A stretch of DNA of 64,000 bases from Aureococcus anophagefferens (Eukaryota; Sar; Pelagophyceae; Pelagomonadales; Pelagomonadaceae), in assembly GCF_000186865.1 (NCBI RefSeq), contig NW_008705590.1, forward strand, positions 289,870 to 353,869. Reading direction: 5' to 3'. A program made the translations under genes and the position numbers. Below, piece by piece: positions 53,399-62,994 of the stretch (position 1 is its first letter; every line of letters starts with the position of its first letter). The notes below the pieces were generated by a model that saw nothing but the letters and a program-made list of their open reading frames with translations, was not told the DNA's origin and ran no database searches.

Positions 53399-55858
53399 AT
53401 GGCCACCATGTCGCAGCGGTACCGGTGCACGGGGTCGAACGGCGCCGTCGTCCGCGAGGGCTGCGAGATGGACAGCGAGGTCGTCGGCGAGCTCGACTCC
53501 ATGGAGGAGGTCGTGGGCGTGGAGAGCCGCGTGGCGTCCAACGGCCTCGAGCGCATCCGCATCGAGGGCGAGACGCCCGGCTGGGTGAGCCTGCGGCTCC
53601 TCGAGCCCGCGGACGGCGCGGCGGGCGCCAAGGACCGGACGCTCGTCGTCGAGTGGCGCGAGGCCAAGGTCGTCCTCAAGAAGATCACGCTCGACACGGA
53701 CCGCGGCGCGACGTGCGGCGACGTGAAGCGGTCGCTCTTCGCCATGACGCGCGTCGCCGTCGCGCGCCAGCGCCTGAGCCTCGAGTCGAGCCGCGAGCCG
53801 CCCGAGCGCGACCCGGAGCCGCTCGACGACGACGCGCCCGCGCCGACGGGGCGGACCAAGGGCCGGCGCGTCGTCATGCGCGAGGCCAAGCCCCAGAAGC
53901 TGCCCGCGGGCTTGGATGGGTCCGGGCTCGGCGCCTTCCTCCAGAGCAACAGCGCCGTGACGCCGAGCGGCGGGCTGAAGCCCAAGGTCGAGGACCCCGC
54001 GCCCGCGCATCTGCGGTCGACGGGCACGCTCTGCGGCGGCTCCTTCACGACGCGGAAGCGCACGCCCTACTACGCCAAGAAGATGCGGAACCGGGGCTTC
54101 GACCCCGACGAGGACAAGCCCACGCCCGCGGCGCCGGCCGCGCCCGCGCCGCGCGTGGCCGCGGCGCCGGGGACCGCGCGGACCGACGACGCGGGCACGT
54201 TCACGGCCTGCCCCGACGACAGCGACTCGTCGAGCTCCGACGAGGAGGCCGGGGACGAGCCCGTCGTCGAGGTCGTGAGCAGCGACGCGAACCGCGGCCG
54301 CCGCGGCGGGCCCCGGAAGCCGCGGGCGCGGCGGCGCCGCGTGCTCGTCGTCTTCGACGGCGACCGGCTGTCGCGGCGGCTGCCCCACAAGGTGCGCTAC
54401 ACCTTCCCGCGCGCCGCGGCGCCGCGGGACGCCGTCGCGGCGCCGGACCTCGTGGCCGCGTTCGCGGAGCGCTACGCGTCCCTGCCGGGGACCTCGCCGC
54501 TCGCCGCCGCGCACGTCGTCGACCGCTTCGGCACCGTCGTCGGCGCGGACGACGAGCTGCTCCTCTACTGCGACGCGCCGCTCAAGGTGAAGCTCGGCGC
54601 CGCGCCGGCGAAGCCCGAGGCGCCCGCGCTGGCGACGTGGGGCTACAACTGCGCGACGCCGGCGCCCGCGCCCGTCCGCTTCTTCGCGCGGAAGCGCGTC
54701 GAGGCCGTGGCCTGCGGCTGGCTCCACTGCGTGGCGACGACGGAGAGCGGCGTCGCCTTCGCCTGGGGCGCCAACGGCTTCGGCCAGCTCGGCACGGGCG
54801 ACGAGAAGCCGCGGAAGCTGCCGACGCGCGTCGCGCTCCCGTCGGGCGACGGCGGCCCGCGGCTCCTCAAGCTCGCGTGCGGCGCGCACTTCAGCCTCGC
54901 CGTCGACGCGTCCAAGAAGCTCTGGAGCTGGGGCCGCTACCAGGCGTCGAACTGGCCCCTGAAGTTCGCGGAGACCTGGGCGAGCCGCGCGGCGACCGAC
55001 GCCGCGGACGTGGGCCTGCCGCCGCGCGGCGACGTGCTGGCGATCGCCGCGGGCGACGCGCACGCCGCGGCCTTGGTGTCGTGCCGCGAGGCCGCCGTCG
55101 ACGTCGGCCCGCGCGTCGTCGTGACGGCGTGCTACGCCTGGGGCTACGACGACCGGCTCCAGCTGGGCGTCGACGGCGCGAAGGCCGAGGGCCAGCGGAA
55201 GCCGCGGCGCGTCGCGAGCCTCGACGCGCTCCCGGGCACTTTAAAGGACGTCGCCTGCGGCGGCAGCCACACGGCCGTGCTCACGTCCAAGGGCGAGGTC
55301 TACTGCTGGGGCGACAACTCCTGCGGCCAGGGCGGCAAGCTCAACCGCGCGCCGTTCCGCGAGCCGCACCGGCTCGAGGTCCCGGAGGCCGCGAAGCTCC
55401 GCTGCGGCCGCCACGCGACGCTGTGCATCGGCCGCGACGGCGGCGCCTACCTCCTCGGCGCCCTGAACACGGGCGGCAGCGACTCGGCGACGCCGACGTC
55501 CTTCGACGTCGCCGTCGCCGACGGCGCGGCGCCGCCGCCGCCGCCCGCGGGCGCGCGCGACACGCTCGCGACCTTCGAGCGGTCCCTCGCGACGGCCGCG
55601 CCCGAGTTCGTCGCCGGCGACGTCGCCGACGCCGCCATCTCCGAGGCCCACTGCCTCCTCCTCAAAAGCGACGGCCGCCTCGCGGGCTTCGGCTACAACG
55701 CCTACGGCCAGGCCACGGGCGCGCTCAACCGGGACGTCGTCAAGGAGCCCAAGGCCGTCGACGCCGGCGCCGTCCACGTCGCCGGCGTCACGGCCGTCAC
55801 CGCGCTCGCGGCCTGCGGCGGCACGTCCGCCGTCGTCGTCCGCAAGGCCGCCGCGTGA
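53399..55858 (+). CDS. RCC1-repeat protein
   Basis: This 819-residue protein starts MATMSQRYRCTGSNGAVVREG, an SH3-like N-terminal region. A charged linker contains SSDEEAGDEP and basic RGRRGGPRKPRARRRR. The C-terminal half is an RCC1-type beta-propeller: VEAVACGWLHCVATTESG, AFAWGANGFGQLGTGD, LACGAHFSLAVD, VACGGSHTAVLTSKGEVYCWGDNSCGQGG and LAGFGYNAYGQATG. RCC1 proteins can be guanine-nucleotide exchange factors or scaffolds; the linker gives no further clue. Acidic and basic tracts may place it in the nucleus. It follows the ASH gene by 163 bases and converges on an ankyrin gene with 33 bases between stops. Confidence 0.85.
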   Translation: MATMSQRYRCTGSNGAVVREGCEMDSEVVGELDSMEEVVGVESRVASNGLERIRIEGETPGWVSLRLLEPADGAAGAKDRTLVVEWREAKVVLKKITLDTDRGATCGDVKRSLFAMTRVAVARQRLSLESSREPPERDPEPLDDDAPAPTGRTKGRRVVMREAKPQKLPAGLDGSGLGAFLQSNSAVTPSGGLKPKVEDPAPAHLRSTGTLCGGSFTTRKRTPYYAKKMRNRGFDPDEDKPTPAAPAAPAPRVAAAPGTARTDDAGTFTACPDDSDSSSSDEEAGDEPVVEVVSSDANRGRRGGPRKPRARRRRVLVVFDGDRLSRRLPHKVRYTFPRAAAPRDAVAAPDLVAAFAERYASLPGTSPLAAAHVVDRFGTVVGADDELLLYCDAPLKVKLGAAPAKPEAPALATWGYNCATPAPAPVRFFARKRVEAVACGWLHCVATTESGVAFAWGANGFGQLGTGDEKPRKLPTRVALPSGDGGPRLLKLACGAHFSLAVDASKKLWSWGRYQASNWPLKFAETWASRAATDAADVGLPPRGDVLAIAAGDAHAAALVSCREAAVDVGPRVVVTACYAWGYDDRLQLGVDGAKAEGQRKPRRVASLDALPGTLKDVACGGSHTAVLTSKGEVYCWGDNSCGQGGKLNRAPFREPHRLEVPEAAKLRCGRHATLCIGRDGGAYLLGALNTGGSDSATPTSFDVAVADGAAPPPPPAGARDTLATFERSLATAAPEFVAGDVADAAISEAHCLLLKSDGRLAGFGYNAYGQATGALNRDVVKEPKAVDAGAVHVAGVTAVTALAACGGTSAVVVRKAAA

Positions 55859-55891
55859 CCCTTTTTTATGCGCCGCGGACTTTAAAACGAC

Positions 55892-57310
55892 CTAGCACCG
55901 CGCGGCGTCGAAGAAGGCGAGGAGGTGTGGCGCGGCGGCCGCGGCGACGTCGCGCGCGGTGCGCCCCCGCGCGTCGGGCCGCCGCGCGTCGAGGCGCCGG
56001 TCGGCGAGGAGGCGGCCGAGGGCGCGCGCCGAGTCCATCTCGACGCAGGTGTGGAGGGGCGTCGCGCGGTCCGGCTCCGAGCCCGGCGCGGCGAGGTCCT
56101 CCGCGCTCAGCCGCGGCAGGAGCACGTCGAGCAGGTCCGCGGCGTCCCAGGCGCAGAGCTTGTGGAGCGCCGTGAGGCCGAAGGCGTCGCGGCCGTTGGC
56201 GACGCAGGCCGCGTCGTCGAGGCGCCTCGCGAGGTCCTCGGGCGCGCCGCCGGGATACGCGAGGAGCTTGCCGAGATTCGTCGAAGAGTCGTCGGGCGCC
56301 CTCTTGCGGCGCCGCGCGAAGTCCCGCGACGCCGCGGCGGCGACGGACTGGCGCGGTTCGTCGGCGGGCGCCCCGGGCGCCGCCGAGGGTTCGTCGGCGG
56401 GCGCGTCCGGCGCGGCCCCGGCGGCCCGGGACGCCTTGAGCTCGCGCATGCGCGCCGCGACGGCCGCGTCGATCTCCGCGTGCGACAGCGGCTTGAGCGG
56501 GCTCTGCTTCGGCGGCGCGGGTGGCCGCGGCGCGGCGGCGGCGGAGGCCCGGGGCGTCCGCGGCGCGTGGGGCGTCCGCGACGTCTTCGCCTCGTCGCCG
56601 CCGGGCGGCGTCCTCGGCGTCGCGGGGGTTTCAGGTTTGGCCGCGGGCGCGGCGGCGGCGACGCGGAGCGCGGCCACTTCGCCGCGGGGCCGCCGGGGCG
56701 ACGCGGCGGCGAGGGCGTCGTCGTCGGCGAGGGCGGCGATGCGCGGGTCGTCCGCGCCCAGGAGCGCGCCGACGCAGCCGACGTCCGCGCGCTCGTCTCG
56801 CGCGACGCGCAGGGGCACGCGGCGCCAGGCGTCGGGCGCGTCGAGTTTCGCGCCCGCGGCGACGAGGAGGTCGATGGTCCGCGCGTCGCCCGCCGCCGCG
56901 GCCGCGTGGAGCGGCGTCTCGCCCCAGTCGTTTATAGCGCGCGCGTCGAATCGCCGGTTCTCGAGGAGCGCGGCCGCGGCGCGCGCGGCGCCGGCGGCCG
57001 CGGCGGCGTGGAGCGCCGTGTCGCCGCGCTCGGAGCGCAGCGGGAGCGCGGGCTGGTGGGGCAGGAGCAGCGCCACGCAGGCCTCGGCGTCGGCCGCGGC
57101 GGCGTGATGCAGCGCCGTGCGGCCCTCCTCGTCGCGGAAGTGCACCGCGTGGCGGCAGGCCTCGAGGAGCTCGCCGACGCGCGCCGCGTCGCCGCGGCCC
57201 GCGGCGGCGAGGAGCTGCGCCCCGGACGCCTCGAGGCCGCCGCCGGCGAACAGCATCGGTCGACCGGTGCGGGGCAGCGTTTTGTACTCGACCGAGGGGG
57301 CAAACATCAT
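55892..57310 (-). CDS. Ankyrin-repeat protein
   Basis: This 472-residue protein starts MMFAPSVEYKTLPRTGRPML. N-terminal ankyrin repeats are RDEEGRTALHHAAAADAEACVALLL, RGDTALHAAAAAGAARAAAALL and WGETPLHAAAAAGDARTIDLLVAAGA. A Pro/Ala/Thr linker with TPRTPPGG and TPRASAAA follows. A second ankyrin block near the C-terminus reads DAFGLTALHKLCAWDAADLLDVLL, then RATPLHTCVEMDSARALGRLL and DARGRTARDVA. These are protein-binding scaffolds; no catalytic domain is present. The partner is unknown. Confidence 0.8.
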   Translation of the reverse strand: MMFAPSVEYKTLPRTGRPMLFAGGGLEASGAQLLAAAGRGDAARVGELLEACRHAVHFRDEEGRTALHHAAAADAEACVALLLPHQPALPLRSERGDTALHAAAAAGAARAAAALLENRRFDARAINDWGETPLHAAAAAGDARTIDLLVAAGAKLDAPDAWRRVPLRVARDERADVGCVGALLGADDPRIAALADDDALAAASPRRPRGEVAALRVAAAAPAAKPETPATPRTPPGGDEAKTSRTPHAPRTPRASAAAAPRPPAPPKQSPLKPLSHAEIDAAVAARMRELKASRAAGAAPDAPADEPSAAPGAPADEPRQSVAAAASRDFARRRKRAPDDSSTNLGKLLAYPGGAPEDLARRLDDAACVANGRDAFGLTALHKLCAWDAADLLDVLLPRLSAEDLAAPGSEPDRATPLHTCVEMDSARALGRLLADRRLDARRPDARGRTARDVAAAAAPHLLAFFDAARC

Positions 57311-57448
57311 TTATTGCAGGGAAAGGAGCTGCCAGCGGCATTCGGGCAATCATGATGTTGGGAAGCACGAAGGATGATCACTCCCAGCCTCGATGAGACG
57401 TGGATGGAGCGAGCCTCGCACCTGCCGCGCGCGTCGCATGACTGCCGC

Positions 57449-57571
57449 ATGAAGCCGAAGGCGTCGCCGTCCATCTCGGGCGCATGAAGGCGAAGCGGCC
57501 CCTCGCGTCGCCGTCCATCTCGGGCGCATGAAGGCGAAGCGGCCCCTCGCGTCGCCGTCCATCTCGGCCGG
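57449..57571 (+). repeat. Tandem repeat carrying three ATGs in three frames
   Basis: Units of 35, 44 and about 44 bases each begin ATGAAG and end near CCGTCCATCTCGG; the first unit lacks nine bases. Their ATGs at 57449, 57484 and 57528 fall in the three different reading frames; only the last opens the zinc-finger/ubiquitin-like gene. Confidence 0.85.
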
Positions 57572-59033
57572 CCGGCCGGCGAAGCCGGCGCCGCTCGCCG
57601 TGGCGCCGCCGTGCACGCCGGCGTCGGCGACGTGCCGGCGGCCGGGCTGCGTCTCCTTCGTCGCCGTCGACGGCTTCTGCTCCGCGTGCTGCCCGGCGGC
57701 GTCGCCGTCCAGGTACGCGCCGTCGATGACGGCGCCGCGGCCCGCGGCGGCGGCGGCGCCGCGGCCCGCGGCCGAGGACCTGGCGCGGTGCCGCGCGCCC
57801 AAGTGCCGCCACCCGGCCGTCGCCAACGGCTACTGCGAGCTCCACCACGGGAGCCCCGTCGACGAGGACGCGATCTGCCGCGCCGCGGGCTGCACGTTTT
57901 ACGTCGAGAGCGCGGGCCTCCACTTCTGCGCCGCGCACCGGCCCGGCCGGCCCATGCCCCTGTCGCCGAACAAGCGGCTGCTCTCGGCGGCCGCGCCGCG
58001 CGGCGCCGCGCCGGCCGCGGCGCAGTGGGGCCTCGCGACGTCCGACGCGCCGTCGCCGCCGCCGGCCGCGTCCGACGACGCCGCGGGCCCGGCCTTCCAG
58101 GTCCTCGTGGCGACGCCCGCGGGCGCGACGCTCCGCCGCGACGTGCGGCCGAAGGAACGCGTCGCGGCGCTCTTCGACGCCGTCGCCGCGTGGACGCGCC
58201 TCGACGTCGCGGACCTCCGGCTCGTCGTCGCCGGCGTCGTGCTCGAGGGCCACCGCCGGGTGCGCCACTACCGCGGCCTGCGGCGCAACGCGAAGGTCCA
58301 CGTCGCGCTGCGCATGGGCGGCGAGACGCCCTGGGGCCCGTGCTTGCACCAGTGGGTCCGGGCCATCCAGGTCAACGGCGCGGACGTGCCCGTCGGCGGC
58401 GGCGACGGCCGGTACCCGAGCGCGGACGCCTTCGAGGCGCTGACGCGCGCGGTCGTCGGGCCCGACGGGCGCGCGCGCGTCGTCGTCACGTTCCACGGAC
58501 CGGACCGCGCGTTCAACCGGCAGCTGGCCTGGGGCCGCGTCGAGCCCCGGCGCGGCGGCAGCGCCGTCGACGTCCGGGTCGACGAGCCGCTCCGGCGGTG
58601 CTTCGGCCTCGCGGTCCGCGACGGCCGGCGCCGGGGCTTCGAGGACGGCGCGCCGGCGTCGGACTTCCTCGACCTCCGGCCCGGCGACGCGACGGCCGCG
58701 GCCGTCGCCGGGCCGCCCCAGGGCGAGCTCGACCACCGCGCGCGCGCCGGCTTCGCGTTCCGCTACGACTACTTCGGCGACTGCCGCCAACTGACGCTCC
58801 AGTTCGCCGGCGTCGTCCCGGACACGGAGTACCTCTTCGGCCTCGCGGCCCCGGGCCGGCTCGTCCACGACGGCGACGCGGGCGAGCGCCCGGGCTTCCG
58901 CGACGGCGCGACGTACCGCGTCGTCTTCGGCGCCTCGCGGCGGCCGCCGCCGGCCGCGGCGCCGCCGGAGGAGCCCGCGCCCGTCGTCGTCCCGGCGCCG
59001 GCGCGGCGGCGACGATGTTGCGCGGTATCGTAG
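57528..59033 (+). CDS. Zinc-finger / ubiquitin-like / CaaX-box protein
   Basis: This 501-residue protein has three Cys/His units near the N-terminus with the pattern C-x4-C-x8-10-C-x2-(C/H) (CRRPGCVSFVAVDGFCSAC, CRAPKCRHPAVANGYCELHH, CRAAGCTFYV...FCAAH), similar to WRKY19-type fingers. About residues 185-265 read as a ubiquitin-like fold: FQVLVATPAGATLRRDV, then LRLVVAGVVLEGHRRVRHY and VHVALRMGG, recalling ubiquitin's LRLRGG end. A C-terminal domain with FAFRYDYFGDCRQLTLQFAGVV is unrecognised. The last residues are RRRRCCAVS, a polybasic stretch plus CaaX box that predicts prenylation and membrane attachment. Function is unknown. The start is the last of three repeated ATGs. Confidence 0.7.
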   Translation: MKAKRPLASPSISAGRPAKPAPLAVAPPCTPASATCRRPGCVSFVAVDGFCSACCPAASPSRYAPSMTAPRPAAAAAPRPAAEDLARCRAPKCRHPAVANGYCELHHGSPVDEDAICRAAGCTFYVESAGLHFCAAHRPGRPMPLSPNKRLLSAAAPRGAAPAAAQWGLATSDAPSPPPAASDDAAGPAFQVLVATPAGATLRRDVRPKERVAALFDAVAAWTRLDVADLRLVVAGVVLEGHRRVRHYRGLRRNAKVHVALRMGGETPWGPCLHQWVRAIQVNGADVPVGGGDGRYPSADAFEALTRAVVGPDGRARVVVTFHGPDRAFNRQLAWGRVEPRRGGSAVDVRVDEPLRRCFGLAVRDGRRRGFEDGAPASDFLDLRPGDATAAAVAGPPQGELDHRARAGFAFRYDYFGDCRQLTLQFAGVVPDTEYLFGLAAPGRLVHDGDAGERPGFRDGATYRVVFGASRRPPPAAAPPEEPAPVVVPAPARRRRCCAVS

Positions 59034-59051
59034 TGTGGCACTTAGGGAGCT

Positions 59052-61020
59052 CTAGCGGCCGTCGGCGACCGACTTGGCCCGGGACGGCGTATTCGCGTCC
59101 GGGCTGTCGTCGCCGCGGCGCGCGCGGGGCGCGGGCGAGTCGGCGCCGCGGCCGCCGCAGCGCGGGAGCGACTTGGCGCGGAGCATGCGGGACCGCTTGG
59201 ACACCGTCGACGCGCGGCCGGCCGCCGGCGAGAGCTCGAGGGACGTGAAGGCGAAGAACTCCTCGAGGCGGAAGCTCGCGTATCCACCGAGGCACCCAAG
59301 CCGCGCGACGTCGGCGAGGCGCGGCCGGTCCGCCGCTTTAACGGCGAACAAGGCCGCGAGGAGCGCCTCGAGGCCCGCGACGGCCTTCGCGCGCGCCCGC
59401 CCGTCGGACCGCGTCTCCGCGCGTTTCTGGCCCTCGACGAGCGCCGCGGCCGCGAGGCTCGACGCGAAGCGGCCCGCGATGGCCGCCGCGTGGCGGTCCG
59501 CGTCGTCCTCGAGGAGGAGCATGCCGAGGAAGGGCGGCTCGTTGGGCAGCGACGCGGACGTCGCGACCTCGTAGAGCACGCAGCCCAGGCCGTAGGCGTC
59601 GACGGCCGCGCCGCGGACGCCCGCGGCGCCCGCCGGCGGCGCCGGCCCCGCGGCGTCGTCGCCGTCGGCGTCGCCGTCGGCGAAGCACTCGGGCGGCTGG
59701 TAGACCTCGGTGCCGCCGACGCTCGAGGACCGGGAGCCGCCGCCGGCCGCGTGCTCCGCGTAGCGCCGCGCGGCGTCGGACCGCGCGGGCCCCGCCGCCG
59801 CCGCGACGGCGAGGCCGAAGTCGCCGATCTTGATCGTGCCCCGGAGCACGAAGACGTTCTCGAGCTTGATGTCGCGGTGCACGACGCCCTGGGCGTGCGC
59901 GTACGCGAGGCCCGTCGCGCACTGGCGCGTGACCTCGACGACGGCGGGCAGCGGGAAGGGCACGCCGGAGGCGACGTGGTCCAGTAAGCTTCCGCCGGCG
60001 CAGTCCTCCATGGCGATGCACGCGTAGTCGGCGACGGCGCCGCCGCGGAGGTCGAGCGCGAAGAGGCCGTTGGAGCCGTCCTCGCGGTGCACGAAGGTGT
60101 CGTAGTAGGCGACGATGTGGTCGTGGCGCAGGGCCTGCAGGTGCCGCGCCTCGTCGAGCACGTTCTGCAACCCGTGGATGTCGCGCTCGAGGTCGACGCG
60201 CACCTGTGTGGAAATCAATTCTTCAACCCGACTTCAATGTGCGCGTATGCGACAGTTTCGACGCAAGCTCTTCGGCTGTGCTTCGAGAACTCGACGAGAG
60301 CAATCGATTCGTCCAAAAATCAGCCGAATCGACTTCGATTTGACCGAGCTAGAGAATTCTGAAGTTTGGTCAGGACCACCCAAACCAGTGGTTGATATCC
60401 ACACAGACGCGCACGAGTTTCAGCACGACGCCCGCCGGCGTCGCGCAGCGCCAGACCGCGCCGAAGCCGCCCTCGCCGATCTTCTCGTCGACGCGCACGG
60501 CGCCGGCGCAGAGGCGGCACGCGCAGGGCACGCGCGCCCGCTTGGGCCCCAAGAGCGGCGACGCGACCAAGGCGTCGAACGCCGCGAGGAATCCGCCGAC
60601 GGCCAGCAGGAGCACGGCGCCGACGCCCGGCGCGAACCAGGGGCCCAGCAGGTCCGCGAAGTCGTCGGACGTCGTCCGCTCGACCTTGAAGTTCGCGCTC
60701 CGCCCGACGAGGCAGCTGTTCACGAGCGCCAGCGCCGCCCGGAGCCGCAGCTCGCCGCCGCGCGCGCCGCAGGACCCGTCGAGCGCGCCGAGCCGCGCCG
60801 CGACGCGCTTCCGCAGGGCCGCCACGGCCTCCGTCGGCCGGCCCGTCGTCGCGTCCCACATGGACGCCCTGTCGCCGGGCTCCGATTCCGCCGTGAACGC
60901 GGCGTCGGCGTCGTCCACCAGGTCCGCGAGGCCGCAGCGCGTGCCCGCGGCGTCGCCCTCGGACTCGTCGGCGCCCTGGGTCAGCTCGATGATCGACGCC
61001 TGAGAGAGACGGGATCTCAT
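59052..61020 (-). CDS. Single-pass transmembrane Ser/Thr protein kinase with an introner inside the kinase domain
   Basis: Exons 61020-60415 and 60203-59052 give 585 residues. MRSRLSQASIIELT opens a soluble N-terminal region, then one membrane helix (VGAVLLLAVGGFLAAFDALV, about residue 118). The kinase domain follows: glycine loop IGEGGFGAVW, Lys in VVLKLV, catalytic HRDIKLEN, metal-binding GDFGLA, and activation-segment end GGTEVYQPPE. All core residues are present, so an active kinase is expected, with the kinase in the cytosol. The introner lies directly after the VVLKL strand, and splicing restores LKLVRVDLERDIHGL. The C-terminal tail is basic and Ser-rich (SKRSRMLRAKSLPR). The ligand is unknown. 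Confidence 0.88.
60204..60414 (-). mobile_element. Introner copy 6 (203-bp family), in a minus-strand gene
   Basis: The element is 60204-60406; on the plus strand it begins CTGTGTGGAAATCAA and ends TTGATATCCACACAG, one mismatch between the arms. The duplication is ACGCGCAC on the plus strand (60196-60203 and 60407-60414), GTGCGCGT in the sense of the gene. The intron is GT-AG, phase 0. The element body is antisense relative to its gene. Confidence 0.95.
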
Positions 61021-61395
61021 GTCTCGGCGGGTGCGGGCGGATATTCTTTCAAATTCCTTCTGCCGGTTTGAGATGGACGCCGGAGGCGGACGAGCGACGC
61101 GCGCTGCGGTTCCGATAGGGAATACACAGCTTGAGCTTTCGGTGATGATGGCGCGTCGGACCCCGCAGCTGTCGACGCGACGAGCTGCAGGAGCAACGCT
61201 ACTGTGCGGTCCAGAGACAGAGCCATTGGGCTGAAGCCAGCCAGCCGCCCGCCGCCCCGGCGCCGGCCCGCCCGGGGGTCCGACGCTCGCTATCGTGCGC
61301 GCCGTGCGCAGGCTCGACGACTCCCGGGGGCAGGACACGGGAGGCTCCGTTGCTGCTCTACGCCACGGTGTTACGCCCCCGGCGACCTCGCCGCC
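61021..61395 (-). other. Intergenic region upstream of the kinase gene
   Basis: This is 375 bases between the kinase start and the stop of the next minus-strand gene. It has mixed composition with no repeats or RNA gene recognised, and presumably holds the kinase promoter. Confidence 0.4.
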
Positions 61396-62898
61396 TCACT
61401 TCCCCGGGTCCCCTTTCCGCTTCGCGGACCGCGTGCGCACGGCCGAGCGGCGTTTTTTCGCGGGCGCGGTGGCGGTCTTCTCGGCCTCCTTCGGCGCCTC
61501 GTAGTAGGGGTTCTCCGCCGCGGCCGAGGCGACGGCGACCGGCGCCGGCGCGGGCTCCTCGTCGACGGCGTTGGCCGCGGCGATCTCCGCGGCCTCCGCG
61601 GCCGCGGCCGCGGCCGCGGACGGCGCCGCGCGCGTCGCCGCGTACTTGCCGAGCGCGTCGACGAGCAGGTCCATGAGGTCGGCCTCGCCCGTGAGCTCGT
61701 CGATGCGGTCCCGCGTGGCGACGAGGTCGAGGCCGCCGCCCGCGGCGACGAGCGCGAACTCGAGCCGGCCGTCGGCCTCGACGCCGGCGTTCGTGAGCGT
61801 CTCCCAGCGGAGCGCGCCGAGCTGGCCCGACGACGGGTCCGCGGGCGCCACGAAGGCGACGGGCCGCGCGCCGCGGATCGCGAGCGTCGCGTCGACGGAC
61901 CGGAGCGCCGTCGGCCCCCACTCGCCGCAGAGCCACGACGACAGCGGCTCCGGCGCCCAGTCGTAGCGCGCGTCGAGGCGGCTCGCCAGGGCCTTGGTGG
62001 ACTTCCCCGCCTGGAGCACCTCGGCGAGCAGGGCCGCCCAGTCGTCCGCGGACGGCGCCTTCTCGCCCGCGGCGGACCGGACCTCGAACTTGGCCAGGCC
62101 CGGCTTCAACTCGGGCGACGCGAGGGCCGCGACGACGGCGTCGGCGACGGCGCCGCGCCGCGTCGCCGCCAGCGGCTTGGCGGCGACGCCCTGCGCCTCG
62201 CGCATCTGGCCCCGCTCCGTCGCCGCGGCCATGTCGCCGAGGCCGAGCCACGTGCCGGAGCTGAACATCTGGTCCTCGCCCTTGGCGCCGTCGCGGACGA
62301 CGGCGACGCGCGCGCCGCGGCGGCCGAAGTCGTCCTCGAGCACGGGCTCCTTGAGCAGGCCGCTCTTGAAGGCCTGCAGCTCGCCCTCCAGCGCGACGCC
62401 GCCGAAGAGGGGCCCGTGGAGGACGACGCACGCGGTCCGCGCGGCGCCGCCGAGCGCCTTGGTCGCGACGGCCGCCGGGTCGCTGAAGCCCTTGTCGAAG
62501 CCCGGCACCCTGCCGAGCACGGCCCGCAGGCCGCCGGCCTCCTCCTCGCCGTCGCCGCCGCCGGGCCCGACGACGACGACCGTCGCCGGCGTCGGCTCGC
62601 ACGCGTCCAGGAGCTTGGACAGCGCGACGTCGTCGGACCCGTCGCCGCAGCACACCGCCGCGTCGACGCGGCCGCTCCGGCCCTCGCCGTCGACGACGCG
62701 CACGACCTCGGCGCCGCCCGCCGCGAGCCGGGCGGCGATGCCGTCGGCGACCGTGCCGCCCGACGGGCCGCAGACGGCGACTCGCTTTGACGCGGACAGC
62801 GCCGACGACCGGCGCGGCGCGGCGCGCAGGCTCTGGGTGCGGAAGCCGGCGGCCAGGGCCAGCGTGAGCGCTAGCATCTTGCAGCTTGACCACGCCAT
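61396..62898 (-). CDS. Predicted plastid-targeted protein with a nucleotide-binding-like N-terminus
   Basis: This 500-residue protein begins MAWSSCKMLALTLALAAGFRTQSLRAAPRRSS, a signal peptide with Phe at the cleavage site plus a basic transit region. The mature part opens KRVAVCGPSGGTVADGIAARLAAGGAEVVRVVDGE, which reads like a Rossmann-type beta-alpha-beta with a Gly-rich turn. DAAVCCGDG and ATVVVVGPGGG follow. Further blocks (GVALEGELQAFKSGLLKEPVL; YDWAPEPLSSWLCGEWGPTALRS; FVAPADPSSGQLGALRWETL) look conserved, but no family was recognised. The C-terminus is Ala/Lys-rich (PAKKRRSAVRTRSAKRK). Confidence 0.65.
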   Translation of the reverse strand: MAWSSCKMLALTLALAAGFRTQSLRAAPRRSSALSASKRVAVCGPSGGTVADGIAARLAAGGAEVVRVVDGEGRSGRVDAAVCCGDGSDDVALSKLLDACEPTPATVVVVGPGGGDGEEEAGGLRAVLGRVPGFDKGFSDPAAVATKALGGAARTACVVLHGPLFGGVALEGELQAFKSGLLKEPVLEDDFGRRGARVAVVRDGAKGEDQMFSSGTWLGLGDMAAATERGQMREAQGVAAKPLAATRRGAVADAVVAALASPELKPGLAKFEVRSAAGEKAPSADDWAALLAEVLQAGKSTKALASRLDARYDWAPEPLSSWLCGEWGPTALRSVDATLAIRGARPVAFVAPADPSSGQLGALRWETLTNAGVEADGRLEFALVAAGGGLDLVATRDRIDELTGEADLMDLLVDALGKYAATRAAPSAAAAAAAEAAEIAAANAVDEEPAPAPVAVASAAAENPYYEAPKEAEKTATAPAKKRRSAVRTRSAKRKGDPGK

Positions 62899-62994
62899 GG
62901 TTTGATCGGCTCGCCAGTGCTCCGCAAAGGCCCGCTGGAGGATTTTGTGGCATTTGTCCGAGAGGCCAGCTCGCCACAGGATTTTGTGGGTGCG

